Below, one piece after another: positions 1 through 11,235 of a stretch of DNA of 64,000 nt (position 1 is its first letter; each line of letters opens with the position of its first letter). Origin of the DNA: Chlorops oryzae (taxonomy: Eukaryota > Arthropoda > Insecta > Diptera > Chloropidae); the NCBI GenBank assembly GCA_020466095.1, contig CM035806.1:116230737-116294736 (forward strand), read 5' to 3'. A model generated the notes under the pieces. It saw only the letters and a program-made list of their open reading frames with translations, was not told the origin of the DNA and made no database searches. Made by a program: the position numbers and the translations under genes.

Positions 1-1944
1 CATTTCATGACACAGCTGCAGTAACTCCGGCTCATTATCAGCTCCGGCAAAACAATCATCCATGTAAAAATTGTTCAATACTGCTCGGGCACCAAGAGGC
101 CATACAGAAGCGTTATCCTTGGCACACTGTTGCATCGCTCTTACTGCACAAAATGGTGCTGAAGCCATTCCAAATGTAACACGGGTTAACCAAAACTCAG
201 CAATATTCCCTGAATCGTCGCGCTAAAATATTCGCTGTAAGTCCCAGTGTGCCGGTGATATCTTGACCTGTGGAAACAATTGTTTTATGTCCGCCGTGAC
301 ACCATAAGTATTCATTCGAAAGCCCCAAAGAAGATCGACTGAATCCTTCTGAAGCTTAGGTCCAATCATTTGGACCTCATTTAAAGATAGGCCTGTGTCA
401 GTTGAACATGAGGCGTCGAAGACAACACGAAATTTTTTCAACACCGCGTGATGAGGAATGTAGTAAACCGGATCCACCGGGGCAGCACTTGCAAGTCTTA
501 GCCATCCCTTATCAATGTTGTCGTTCATAAACGCATGGTATTTTTCGCTTAGTTCAGGGTCACGTTTTAATCGGGCTTCAAGCCACAGGAAACGCTGAAG
601 TGCAATTCCTCGGTTAGAACCTATGCGACACCAATCTGTACGAAGAGGGATCTTCAAAACATATCGCCTCAATCTTTGGTCGTAATGATGCGTTTCGCAC
701 CGCTGCTGTTCTGCTGTCCACTTTGAATTGTCGTCTGGGAATGATTCTGTTTCAATGAATTTTTTAAGTAATTGGTCTAGGTGCAGATCTTTTTCAGCGT
801 TGCCATTCTCAACCATAGATGTGGCAGCTATCTGATCGAAATCGGTTAACATTTCCCCAAATAGAAGCCATCCTAAGCGACTTTCTTGAGCTAAAAGAGC
901 ACATGTTAACTGTCGTAAATTACTTTGTATTAGCCGCGCCCATACACCTACTCCTAACAATATTTGAATTGACCCTGGTTGATCAAACGTTCGGTCGGCT
1001 AGTCGCGCAGAAATATCACTCGGAAGAATTTGATAACATAATGGTCTTTGAGGCAACGAAATTCCACCCAAAACTTCTGGTACCACTAAACAAGTGATTT
1101 TAATCAGGGGCTCTTCACTGTGAATAGACATCAGTTCCGTTGAAATGGACTTATCAAATGTTTTAACTTCTGCCCCCGCTGCCGGGCAGATACGCAAGCT
1201 GGTACGGAATGTCGGAATTCGATGCAACGCAACAAAATCCTTACTTATCAAGTTTATTTGGGCTCCAGTATCGCACATTGCCCTTATAGTAGCTGGTACT
1301 CCACTGTTCGTCAAAATTCTGACTTGTGCAGTTGCAAGTAAGTTGTAATGTAAATTAGTTAGTTTGGTTTGAGGACATATTGAGGATTTTAAACGCTTTC
1401 TCTCAGCTGCACTAACCCCGAGGCTGGTTTTGCATATATGCTCTGATTGCTATTGATCATCCATCGATACATCGTTGTCTGTGACCGCCATCACAGCTCT
1501 ATTGAATGCAGGCTTGGAACTACTGAATCCATTGTCAGCAAACGCCTTAGGACATATAATACTATTATGGGCCTGTTCACAGCGAGGACATTTGGGTTTA
1601 ATGCAGTTTCTAGCTATATGTCCTCTACGAAGACAATTTTGACATAACCCAAGCGCTGTAATTCGTTGGATTCTATTCTCGCGAGATCCACGTAATATAT
1701 TTTGACATTTGTGAATACCATGATTACCACCACAGTTAAGACACTAGAAGAAGTTGCTGGCCTGCGGGATACTAGGCATTGTACGCTCACGCGAGGTCCT
1801 GTTTACCTTACGATCTTCATTGTTACCATCGGTGGTGTGCAATCCTTGTATACGGCCCTGACCTAATAGCCCGCTGGCTTTGCGTTCGAGCCAAGTAAAA
1901 AAATCATTTTTTAGGCATGGTAAGCGCTCCGTCGGCCGCACCAT
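1..1944 (-). pseudogene. BEL/Pao element 1: gag C-terminus, zinc knuckles, protease and reverse transcriptase (partial)
   Basis: This is the pol part of a BEL/Pao LTR retrotransposon, read leftward and running off the window edge. From right to left come a gag linker, three cysteine-rich knuckles (CLNC..HGIHKC, CQNC..GHIARNC, CPRC..HNSIIC) at about 1,530-1,745, a retropepsin-like protease with a CDTGAQ active-site motif near 1,260, and an RT that reaches FYMDD near 60-75. Knuckles, protease and RT share one frame, as expected for a single BEL/Pao gag-pol polyprotein. Two in-frame stops are seen: one just before the first knuckle (1,744-1,746) and one in RT (about 223-225), where neighbouring residues suggest a lost tryptophan. 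RNase H and integrase would lie beyond the left edge. Family and order are secure; the copy is dead as read. Confidence 0.9.
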
Positions 1945-1963
1945 TTCCCACTGACTACGAGAC

Positions 1964-2824
1964 TCACTGTCGAGTCTGGACTTCCAAAAAATTTAACATC
2001 AATAAGTCACGTTGCTCACCGGGAGTTAGTTGTTGCTCTAACATTCTCATGCTGTTTCGAGTAGTGTCAAGCATTCCTCGAACCAAGGTGTAGCTTGTCT
2101 TTGGCCACACTGGTAAATCAAACAGTGCTGAGCAGTGTGCTGCCATGCACAGATACTCATTATCAAATGATGAACACAATGTTTCCCATGCCTTTGTAAA
2201 GCTGTCCTCTCGCTGAGGCCAAAACCCTAGCACTCTTGCAGCGCCATCCTTAACACAGCCCTGTAGTCGTTGTAACCTTTGCAGGCTCGTGAAATGGGGA
2301 TTCTGAATCACCTCTGCATTGAACACATCTCTGAATTGGATCCACTCGCTAGGATCGCCTCGAAAGATTGGCAATCGGTCTACCAGTGGCAAATCAGCAT
2401 ATTGCATTTGCATCGCATTTGACTCACGGTAATTGCCTGCCCCAGAGGCGCCTAGCTCCAATGCGGCTATTTTTTGACGCAAAGCCGCTCGCACTTCTAC
2501 ATAGGTATCCTCGATATGTTCATAGGATGTTGTATGAGTTCCATGTAAAACCATGCCATGCGATTGTGCAAAATTCGTCATAAATTTCTGCCAAGCTGCT
2601 GTTAGGATATCAAGACGCGTTTCCAAAATCTCCACCCTAACGTTTTCAGCACTGACTGAATTCAACCATTCGGATTGACGCTGAATCTGTTTTACTGCCA
2701 GATTAATGTCGCTTTGAATTCCTCCCATTATGTCACCGCGATCACACCCTGTAGTAACAGATTGCTCACCTTCCAAATTCGGTTCGTCTCTTTCATTATT
2801 AGCTGAAAATAATGGCATTAGCAA
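1964..2824 (-). pseudogene. BEL/Pao element 1: gag N-terminal region (DUF1759-like)
   Basis: A 286-residue frame with the gag fold typical of insect BEL/Pao elements. The segment LPIFRGDPSEWIQFRDVF followed by LQRLQGCVKDGAARVL is the DUF1759 signature. Residues 30-110 are helical and polar, which suits capsid assembly. The frame breaks near 1,975: the next conserved piece (SRLDSESRSQWEM) sits in the frame used by the knuckles and protease. One small indel therefore separates gag from pol, where an intact relative would have one continuous reading frame. The ATG at 2,824 is the first after the leader and is a credible start. The leader just upstream (2,840-3,165) carries unusual tandem repeats. 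Confidence 0.85.
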
Positions 2825-2839
2825 ATAGCGTTCGAAAAT

Positions 2840-3165
2840 TTATCAAAAAGTCGCTCATTAAAATCGCTGGATGAAAAAACTCTAAAAATCGCTCAATGTT
2901 GCACAGTAAATTCGCTCAATAAAACGCTCAGTACTTCGCTCAATGAAGTAACTCAATAAACCGTTCAATGTTGCACAGTAAATTCGCTCAATAAAACGCT
3001 CAGTACCTCGCTCAATGAAGTAACTCAATAAATCGCTCAATGTTGCACAGTTAATTCGCTAGATAAAACGCTTAGTACTTCGCCCAATGAAGTAACTCAA
3101 TAAATCGCTCAATAAAACGCTCAGTACTTCGCTCAATGAAGTACTCAATAAATCACTCTTTTTTT
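2840..3165 (-). repeat. Tandem repeats in the leader of BEL element 1
   Basis: The motif CGCTCAAT and its variants recur throughout. Longer blocks containing 'AATAAAACGCTCAGTACTTC' and 'GCTCAATGAAGTAACTCAAT' are repeated three to four times with small differences and internal deletions. The array lies between the primer binding site and the gag ATG, so it is untranslated leader. Its function is unknown. It could be a packaging or translation element, or simply slippage-expanded sequence. Confidence 0.8.
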
Positions 3166-3540
3166 TCACGAATTTAGTCGCTTACGCACATAAATAAAAT
3201 TTGCTTATTTTTGCGAATCAAATTTGGTTTTGAATTCGCACCTTTCTTTTAGACCATCAAATTACAGAGTATTACCAAAATGCTCTCACAATTGCCTTAA
3301 GATTCTTACTCACGTAGCTTTATCAATTATCAATTAAATTAAATTTCGCACATTACCGTCAGCAGTTTCACCCTGTATCCCACTTTGATTCGCTCTTGTA
3401 CTTTTCTTAGAGGCGCCTTCTGCTGCTATTGATGAAGTTACCTTGCGCTTGGAGGCTCGCATTTTTTTAGGACAAAAGGCTCTCTAAACGCACTGAGTGA
3501 TCACAGCTTAGCAACCAATGTCTGCACTTAAACGAAGGAT

Positions 3541-3556
3541 CCGGCTCAAAGGACCA
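3541..3556 (-). other. Primer binding site, tRNA-Arg type (BEL element 1)
   Basis: On the minus strand this reads TGGTCCTTTGAGCCGG. It starts with TGG and matches the complement of the 3' end of insect tRNA-Arg (ending GGCTCGAAGGACCA, from memory) with one mismatch. It lies three bases from a CA-ending LTR edge at 3,560, which is the expected geometry. Confidence 0.75.
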
Positions 3557-3559
3557 AAA

Positions 3560-3692
3560 TGTTGCGCTCTTTCTGTGATCCTCAAAATATTTTAAATTAT
3601 TATGTTCGGAAACCTTTTTATTTTATCAAACAAAATCTAAAAACATTTATATATTATTTCAAAAACAGAATGATAATAATAACAACTTTTTC
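3560..3692 (-). repeat. Short LTR-like segment between the env relic and BEL element 1
   Basis: Read leftward, this 133-bp piece begins TGAACG and ends GCGCAACA, so it has TG..CA ends. It contains a TATATAAA box and an AATAAA signal. A purine-rich tract (AAGGCGGGGGAAATA) lies directly before it at the end of the env frame, and the tRNA-Arg primer site lies directly after it. It therefore looks like a single LTR shared by an upstream env-bearing copy and the downstream gag-pol copy. At 133 bp it is shorter than usual for BEL/Pao, so internal deletion is possible. Confidence 0.5.
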
Positions 3693-3694
3693 GT

Positions 3695-5184
3695 TCATAT
3701 TTCCCCCGCCTTCTCTATACGTTCAGTTTCCTTTTCAAATCGGTGAACAGTGGGTATGCATCCAAATGATGCATATGATAAGGTGTGTTGATTCGTCCGC
3801 TCCTCGTTGCCATGGAGTGTAATAATGTTAACGCATTTTGAATCGATCTTAAGGATCCCAGATCCGACAATGGTGATTCGGGAGATTTCGGTTCCACATA
3901 CTGCAGAGAGTTCCACCATAGTGGTTGTCACGAAAATCCAGGTATTTGTGTGGTACAATGAAGTAAAGGTAATATTATCGTGAATTTCAAATAGTTCACA
4001 ATTTACTGCTGTTTTGTTATTCAGGAGCTGGATCACACAATCAAATGCCGGGTATTGCATACCATACCGTAGTTGCTGATTCGGGCATATGGGAAGATCA
4101 TCACAAATAGTTGTGCATGTGACAAATTCTTCTTTTGTTAAAATGGCGTATTGGTCGTTATGATTGTTGATCGCCAAAAAATCAACCTTCGGGTTGATGG
4201 CTATGATGCTGTTGTTAACTTTAACTGGAATTGGAGTAAATTTAATGAGTGAGTACGTTTGTTGATCCACTAGTGGTAAAGCAAGCAGGAAAATTAGGTG
4301 TTTTCCGGTGATAGCTGTGTGTACGGTCATAATTTTGTAAAACTCCAACAATTGATCGTTGACTGTCGGTAGTGATCGCGAGGTGGGCAGATGTGCTTTA
4401 ACTAATTGTAATTCCTGTCTGAGTTGTGGCGGTGTCAAGACGAGTGGACTTATATGTCCATTGTTCGATTGGATAAATGTGTGTATAAGCTCCGATTGTG
4501 TACGTTGAAGAGCTGTCGTGACCATGGAAAGTTGCGTAACCAACGCAATTAGATGATGTGAGCGCTGTACTAGGGTTGTCGCGTTTTCAAGATGGTTCAT
4601 GTCCTCGGTGATAATGTCCTTCAGTCGCTGAAACTGGGCTGCTGTGGCTTTCTCGTCTGTCTTCATGATGTTTAGCGTAGAATCAATAACAAAAGTTTGG
4701 TTTCTGAGTAGATTCAGCAAATGATCTTCATTCTGTTTGACGTTTTCGATCGTTTTTGGTATCTCCTCCGCGTAATTGGAATCTAATACGCCAAATAACG
4801 TGTTTGCCATGTTGCCCACTATATCAAGCGCCGCTCTCTTGTACCGGTTTGATGTTAAAAGCCTTTCTTCTTGTACAAGTGTACTGAAAATATGTGCAAA
4901 ATGATTGATAAATGCCGCACAGCTTGCTTCAGGTGGTGGTCTGGCACAAAGTCCCTTCAAAGTGGCTATTCCTGTTTTCAATGTTGTTTCACATTCACAT
5001 TGTTTCACATTGGGCTGAAGTCGTAGTATACTACAAACTTCCAGTGAGCAATGGCTAATTTTGTCGTCCCGATATCTTCAAAGTAAATTCCGGGTTTCTC
5101 TGTGAACTGTGTGACTTGTATAGGCGATGCCAAGACTAGTGGCAGCAGCAAAATCGGTAAGAAGATTGTAGTCATCAATGACCT
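3695..5184 (-). pseudogene. Env-like (errantivirus/roo-type fusion glycoprotein) gene relic
   Basis: This is an envelope-like gene of the insect retroelement type related to baculovirus F proteins. It starts with a hydrophobic signal-peptide-like segment at about 5,184, then has a cysteine-rich N-terminal part. A basic furin-type site (RYKR) near 4,845 is followed by a hydrophobic fusion-peptide-like stretch, a long helical region and a second cysteine-rich region (CTTICDDLPIC). A one-base frame break lies near 5,010, and no C-terminal membrane anchor is obvious before the stop at 3,695. The start overlaps the end of an RT fragment, so RNase H and integrase are absent upstream. The copy appears non-functional. 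Confidence 0.75.
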
Positions 5185-5189
5185 GTACG

Positions 5190-6660
5190 AAACTTTTCTT
5201 CTTTTCCTTGGTGATGCTTTGGATGGTAATTCTGTATCGTGTTGTCTCTTTAAAACGTCCCAATTTGCACACCATATTTTTTAGCTTGAATCCTCCACTT
5301 GCTAATAATTCAGTAAGTTGCTGCTGCATTTCAATTGCAATCTGTAGACTTATGCCATCATCTACATAAAAGTCATCTCGGAGTACACGTGCACCAAGGG
5401 GATATTTGGCCATATTCTTCTCTGCTAATTGCTGCAGGCATTTGGTCGCAAGATATGGTGCTGCGATCGCGCCGTATGTGACTGTGTTAAGCTTAAACAT
5501 TTTTATATTATCTTTGCTGATGCTTCGCCATACGATGAGTTGTAACATTTGATCAGATGTAGCCATTAAAATCTGACGATACATTTTTTCGACGTCAGCT
5601 TAAAAACGAATTTAGGTAATCTGAACCTCAGCAGAATAGCTCGTAAATCACTTTGGACGATTTGACCTTTGTACATTAAATTGTTGAGCGAGAGTCCAGA
5701 TGATGTCCTCGCAGATGTGTCAAACACCGCTCGCAATTTCGTTGTTGTGCTCTCTGGTCTTAACACACAATGGTGTGGTATAAAGTAGTGCAGATGCTGT
5801 ATATCATCCTCTTGTATCTGTGACATATGACCCAGTTGCTCATACTGGCTCATGCATTCTGCGTACTGTAATTTCACCTCAGGTCGAGTTTGAAGCCTTT
5901 TTTCCAGTGCCACAAGTCTTCGAATTGCCATAGCCTTTGATTCTCCTAGAGATGATGGACTGTCGGTTAGTGGGAGTTTCACTATAAACCTTCCGTCATC
6001 GGTTCTATTGGTTGTTTGCAAAAAATGCGCTTCACATCGCTGTTCACTTGGAGAAAGAATATGTGCTACTTCTTCAGGGTTGTCATGCACCCAGAATTGC
6101 TTCACAGTGTCGTCCACATGTTCTTCTTCGTCGGTAAATATTGCACATACTGACCCAATTTTGCCGTCTAGTTCCACCTTTCCTCCAAGTATCCATCCAA
6201 GTTCTGTGTCTTGCAAGGTTGGCAAACCAATTTGATGGATTTTACCAGGTTTCATCAGATCGAAGTAGAATTCTGCTCCTAAAAGTATATCGATGTGTCC
6301 TGGTCTGTTAAAGGTTGGATCTGCCATTGGTATATCTTGTGGTATATTAAATGTTGATAAATTCAATATTTGAGATGGCTGAATGGGAACGATGGTAGGC
6401 AACACGAGGGCATCAAAGTTTGCTGAATAATAACTTGTAGTAGATTTAAGTAACACGTTGACCCTCTTTGTGCTGGTTTTTGTTCTAGCGCCAATTCCTT
6501 CGATGTTCACTGCTGTTTGTTTTGGTGATATTGACAATTTCTTGAGAACCCGCTCTGATATTATGTTGACCTGCGCTTCAGAGTCCAGTATAGCTCTGAA
6601 CACTCCCTTCTGCCCATTTCTAGCCACAATTTGGACCTTAGCTGTGGCTAATAATATAAA
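5190..6660 (-). pseudogene. BEL/Pao element 2: protease and reverse transcriptase, truncated
   Basis: The pol of a second BEL/Pao element, distinct from element 1. The protease is near 6,590, where the active-site triplet reads DSE instead of DTG/DSG, so the catalytic glycine is replaced. The linker contains ILLGAEFYFDL and GWILGG, as in peptidase A17 and DUF1758 proteins. RT begins with HYFIPHHCVLRPES and reaches FYVDDG near 5,370. A frameshift near 5,595-5,600 divides RT into two frames. RT is followed at once by the env gene, with no RNase H or integrase, which implies a large deletion or recombination junction at about 5,190. The element is inactive. Confidence 0.85.
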
Positions 6661-8189
6661 TCCCTTCCGGACCCAGCTGCTGCTAGCTGCTGCTAGATAT
6701 ACTGTTGAAGAAGAGTCTGGTGCAGTTTCCCTCTTTGGAGTATCTACTGTAGCTTTGGAGGATTCTGTTGAATCCTTTGACTCCCCTTTCTCTGCAGATG
6801 ATTTCTCCAGATGTACAAGTGAATTATGTTTCTTATCACATTTGCTTCAGTTGCGTATAGTGCATGCCCTTGTTTTGTGTCCACTCTTAAGACAGTTTAC
6901 ACATAGCTGCTGTTTTTGTACCCAATTCAAGCGTTCGGTGGGCTTAAGCTTCAAGAACTTTGTGCAGTAATAAATAACATGCTCGTCACTGCTGCAGTTT
7001 CTGCATTTTCCCTTTGAAGTTGTTGTTGCTGATACAAGTTATCCGCCTTGTTTAGTGGGTTTGGCACCCAACTCCTACAATGCTTGGAATCGATTTTGTA
7101 GAAATATCAGAAAATCCTTCATTGTTTGAAGCTCTCTAGGGTTGGGTAACGATTGTTCATAGATGATGTGACTTTGTCGATCCAGTTTCTGAATCAGGAT
7201 GTGTAAAAGGAGTGGATCCCAATTATCCGTGGGAATGTGCATATTGGTGAGTGCTGATAATCCTTCGTGTATTGTGTCAGATGAAAATGGCGAATTATCC
7301 TTTCTGCTTCTCCGGTAACATTCGATTTCAAATGCCACATCTTCTGGACGTCCGATATTTTTTGCCTAAGAACCATGTCCTCGAACATATTTTTGAACTG
7401 GGGCCATTTTAAGTAATTCCCGTCAAACTTCGGAATTGTTATTTTTGGGAGCATAGCCGAGGTCGATGTTGAGACAGTCACCGCTCCATCATCAGCCATT
7501 GCTGTCAATTTTATCAGTGCGTCATGAACTTCGTTTTTAAGGATTGTGAATTTCGAGTCGTCATAAAGATTTTCAGACCAGACTTCAAAATGTATATCTT
7601 CTATGCGCTCCCATAACTTATTGGTTTGTAGTTTATTGATTTCACAGAAGGCCTTCATATTTTGCGCTTCCGAGACACAATCAATGCCTCTCAGTAAATG
7701 TGTTAATGATGTCATCATAGCTGCTTGCCTTTTACTGAGTTTTGTGACTAACTCCGTCTGATGCGTCGTTCGTATCTCAATTTGATCCTGAGTTTGTTGT
7801 GTCGTGGCCTCTGTTGGTGGTGTTTAAGGTTCCAGTGCAACTATTTCTTCATTGAACAGTTCAATATACTTTGTAGCTAAAGTCTCAATATGGAAGAAAA
7901 AATCTTCTTCAAAGTATGATGCCGTTTTCTGCTGATCAGGAATACTCTTGATTTCTTGGTCGTTCTTTTCAAATGTGCTGAGTAATTCCTGTAGCTTTTT
8001 AATTCGTTCTTCGTAGTACTTCTTTGTTTTTAGACTTGCCGAGTCCTTTTTGAAATTGGCTATGATTCGCTGAATTTCAGATCCCAGCTCCGCTTGTGCT
8101 TTTAATAGATTCTCCATAGCGTGAGGATGTCTTCGCCCTCTACATGATGATTTTTGTTTCCGTCCTTCTTCAAAATTAGCTTCCTTCAC
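6661..8189 (-). pseudogene. BEL/Pao element 2: gag with degenerate zinc knuckles
   Basis: Gag of the second BEL/Pao element. An N-terminal coiled-coil-prone segment (7,824-8,189, rich in K, E and Q) is followed by a DUF1759-like core (about 7,200-7,480, with KITIPKFDGNYLKWPQFKNM). Decayed cysteine-rich knuckles lie between 6,830 and 7,040. An in-frame stop is seen at 7,824 and a frame change near 7,330. The start near 8,189, or a few codons in from it, is plausible because the primer site and LTR lie just beyond. Confidence 0.8.
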
Positions 8190-8249
8190 TTAGGATGTCT
8201 TCCTTCCGTGGGAATATAGTTATATGGATGATTTTCAGACTGCGTATCT

Positions 8250-8269
8250 GAATCACGTCGGGGTTACCA
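8250..8269 (-). other. Primer binding site, tRNA-Trp type (BEL element 2)
   Basis: The plus strand reads gaatcacgtcggggttacca. From memory of eukaryotic tRNA-Trp, whose 3' end is GAATCACGTCGGGGTCACCA, this matches at all but one base. It sits between the gag start and an LTR-like region. It is a primer site, not a tRNA gene, because only the acceptor end is present. Confidence 0.75.
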
Positions 8270-8275
8270 ATTTTC

Positions 8276-8699
8276 CAAACGTTACTACTTGGTTGTAGTT
8301 CAGGCATATAAACCAGAACTAAATTGCAAAATAAAGCCCAAGTACTTGAACCAGTGCTAAGATATTGATAAGTCAAATGATTGAATTTAACTCTCTCTTT
8401 ATTACTTGAAAAACTCGGTATTTATACAAATTTTTATTCGCTATGTAAACGCTAAATCAGTTATTGTTGATTTGAAATATTGGCATTTTTATCAAATAAA
8501 GTCTAGAAAATTAATTTGGCTAACGCTGCAAGAAGTGCAACGATTTTAGTCAAGCGTGTGCAATAATTTCATCTTGAACTTGGAATTTTCAGTATGCCAA
8601 CAAATATTCGAATTTATTCAACTGCAAGTCTAAAGCGTGTTCAACATCAATGATACATATTCATACAAATATATATATATATAATTAAATTTGTAAACA
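8276..8699 (-). repeat. Probable 5' LTR of BEL element 2
   Basis: The region lies just outside the tRNA-Trp primer site. Read leftward it starts near TGTTTACAAATTT, contains a TATA box (GTATAAATACCGAG, about 8,410-8,423), then AATAAAG, and ends near AGTAACG next to the primer site. No second copy is visible at the other end of the element, so the limits are inferred from signals only. Confidence 0.45.
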
Positions 8700-8985
8700 G
8701 CACCCTTACTTGTTTGCATTGTAGACGTCGAGCATCACTCGTTTAAGCTGTTTCAAATTGAAAATAAAGGAAAACATTATATTGCAGCTCTCACATTCTA
8801 AAAAAAACAGCAACTTAAATGAACAAAACAATGGTATATTTTTGTGTTTTTTTAAAATAGTGCATCAGTTGTAGGGTTGCAGCTTTTAAAAGTCGCGAAT
8901 TATGATGAGGATGTTGTTTATAATATAAGAAAAAAACACATTTTTCCAGATGGATACAATCAAAGAATCCTGCGTACTAAACGTA
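8700..8985. other. Non-coding spacer between the BEL LTR and hAT relic 1
   Basis: AT-rich sequence with no recognisable gene. A possible hAT end (CAGTTGTAGGGTTGCAG) lies at 8,867-8,883. Its partner on the far side of the hAT relic is not convincing. Confidence 0.3.
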
Positions 8986-8989
8986 ACCT

Positions 8990-11027
8990 TCTTAACCTCT
9001 TCAGAGTTTTGTCCATTACATGCGATTTGCATTCAGTTTAACCATCATAATGGCCGCAAGATTATCTTCAGAAAGGTTGCATCTCAGGTCGCTTAAAACC
9101 AGCTTCAATGCTGAGAACGACCTCTCAACGCTTACTTGAGTAGCTGGTACCCCGTGAACGATTAGAGCCATTTTTCGAAGCCATGGAGAGAATACTTTTT
9201 GCTCTACCAGTACTGAAGCAAGTCAGTGTCAATGTCGTATTGCTTTTCTTTGTAGTTATCGATTTCGTAAAAAGCCTTCATTAGATCTTTGTTCCTGTCG
9301 TGTTCTTCTTCGTCGTCGGAAGCATTTTGAGAAAGCAGCATTTCACGAATTCCCACTCGTAACAAAGATGAGGTGCTTTGGTTTGTTCCTTCATCAATTG
9401 AGAAGATATTTTCCTCAGAGCGTTGAGATGTTGACGGCTGCTCTTCAGCAACATGTGGTGAAACGTCCTTCATCAACAAGCGGTGGAAAAAAAAATTTAA
9501 AAACTCAGATATGTAATATTTATTTGTCAAGTTCGTTACCTTTTGCAAACGCAGAATTTGGGAAACAATATCTTTTAAATGTTTTTTTGCGGCCATTTTC
9601 TTTTCAATATTGAGCAATCGCCTAAATCTAGGGTTAAGAAATAAGGCGGCATACATTGTTTCATTTTCTAGCAACCCAATTTGTGTTGATTCAATACTGT
9701 TTTCACTTTTGATGTTTTTTAGCAAGAAAGATAATTCTAGCCAAAACTTGTAAAAGTCATCTAATAGTAATTGGGAATTTTTCAGTTTTAAGGTGAGCGT
9801 ATGTACGGGCGCTAGAACTGAAACAATGCTATTAATCGCCCGCCAATCATGAACACTTAGATTTTGCGTTGGTCAATTATCCACAATGAAATCCCTTAAA
9901 TCCAAAAGTCTCTTAAGCATATTGAGTGAAGAACTCCAGCGAGTTGCCACATCTATAATAGGCTTTGGCAATTTCAAATACTCCATGTCATAACTATTAA
10001 CACGAAGAAGTTAGATTTAGTGCCTTTTTTTAATATTTACAGTATCTTACTGATATGCTCCTGTTTTTAATGCCTTGACTACATCACGAGCTGTGGCAAG
10101 TAAGTTTGGAAAGTCCTTTAAAAAATTTTTAACGGCAAGTTGCAGAGTATGAGCGGCACATTTAAAGGAAACGACACCCATTCCTTTGCAAAAAGTGCCA
10201 CAGATTTTTTTAGGCAATCCTTCGCTAGATTTACCGCCCTCCAAAAACTTATCCTCTTCCTCCTCCTCTTCGTCCTCCTATTCCTCATCATCTTCCTCCT
10301 CCTCTTCCTCCGGATCTTCATTACCCATGTTTCCAGCAGACAAAAGTTCTACTGTCTTAACCATATTCCGGCCGTTATCTGTTGTTACCGAATATAATTG
10401 CTGCAGTGAGATATTATAACTCCCAAGCAAAATTTCAACTTTCTGTTTCAGATTTTCGGCTGTATGCCTCCGCTTTATCTCAATCATCGCCAAAGTGTAA
10501 ATCACAATTTTATTTTTGGTTATGATTTGCACATTAACGCCGAGAACGGAGCGACCATGGCGAGTGGCTGTATCCATTTTGATTGAGAAATTTTTCCGGC
10601 TAGGTTTTTGGAAATTTCAGCTTTAATCCAACTACATTTTTCTCGAATCAAATCCATGGCATTTCTCGAAGACATTTTTGGCATTTTTAGGCCATCAAAT
10701 AGTGGTTGGGTCAGTGCTTGAAATGATGGAGAGTCGAAGACTGACAAAGGGTGGGAATCTGCAGTGACCATCCCTACGCATGCGTCGATAAGCTCCTTTT
10801 TCGAATATTGCACCGTAAATTTAATTTTTTTTTTCGTTTTCGTCAGGGGTCTTTTCCAGGCGCATTTCTTTTTCATAATTATGCATTATTTCAGGATGTT
10901 TGTTCTGAATGTGCCTCTTGAAATTGGTGACGTTGTTGTTTAAAACGTCACCACACGTTTTGCACTTTGCTTCTGACTCGCTTTCAGAAAAAAAATCACG
11001 AACTACAAAATTGCGTTTACGACCCAT
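8990..11027 (-). pseudogene. hAT transposase relic 1 with BED zinc finger
   Basis: A broken hAT-superfamily transposase, read leftward. It starts with a BED-type zinc finger (CKTCGDVLNNN..HIQNKH, near 10,880-10,970), then passes through the central RNase H-like region in several frames (10,047-10,876, including YSVTTDNGRNM near the catalytic aspartate). It ends in the conserved dimerisation segment (PATQVSVERSFSALKLVLSDLR, 9,030-9,160). An acidic run of E and D residues (10,250-10,320) sits right after the TTDNGRNM motif and has probably expanded by slippage. Several frame changes and stops rule out function. Clear terminal inverted repeats and target duplications were not found. Confidence 0.8.
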
Positions 11028-11235
11028 TTGAAAAATTTGGTAATTAAAATTTATTTTTATTCGCCTCGAAAACTTCTTGACACATCGAACTTTTGTAAAG
11101 AAGTAAAGTAATAAAAAGTATCAATTGCTACAGTCACTGCACTCCCTAACTAAAATTCTACCTTATTTGTTATTTAATATTTTTTACCGCTTATTCCCCA
11201 ATTTTATTACGATAAAAATATAAATTTTTGTATGA
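11028..11235. other. Non-coding interval
   Basis: AT-rich sequence between the hAT relic and the mariner fragment. No gene, RNA or repeat was recognised. Confidence 0.4.

Noticed and set aside
2840..3165. Regularly spaced repeats resembling a CRISPR array
   Set aside because: Spacing and units are irregular, there are no unique spacers, the locus is eukaryotic, and it lies in a retrotransposon leader.
8250..8269. Possible tRNA-Trp gene
   Set aside because: Only the 3' acceptor complement is present; no cloverleaf or A/B boxes. The position fits a primer binding site.
10186..10419. Plus-strand Ser-rich frame
   Set aside because: Antisense shadow of the acidic run in the hAT relic.
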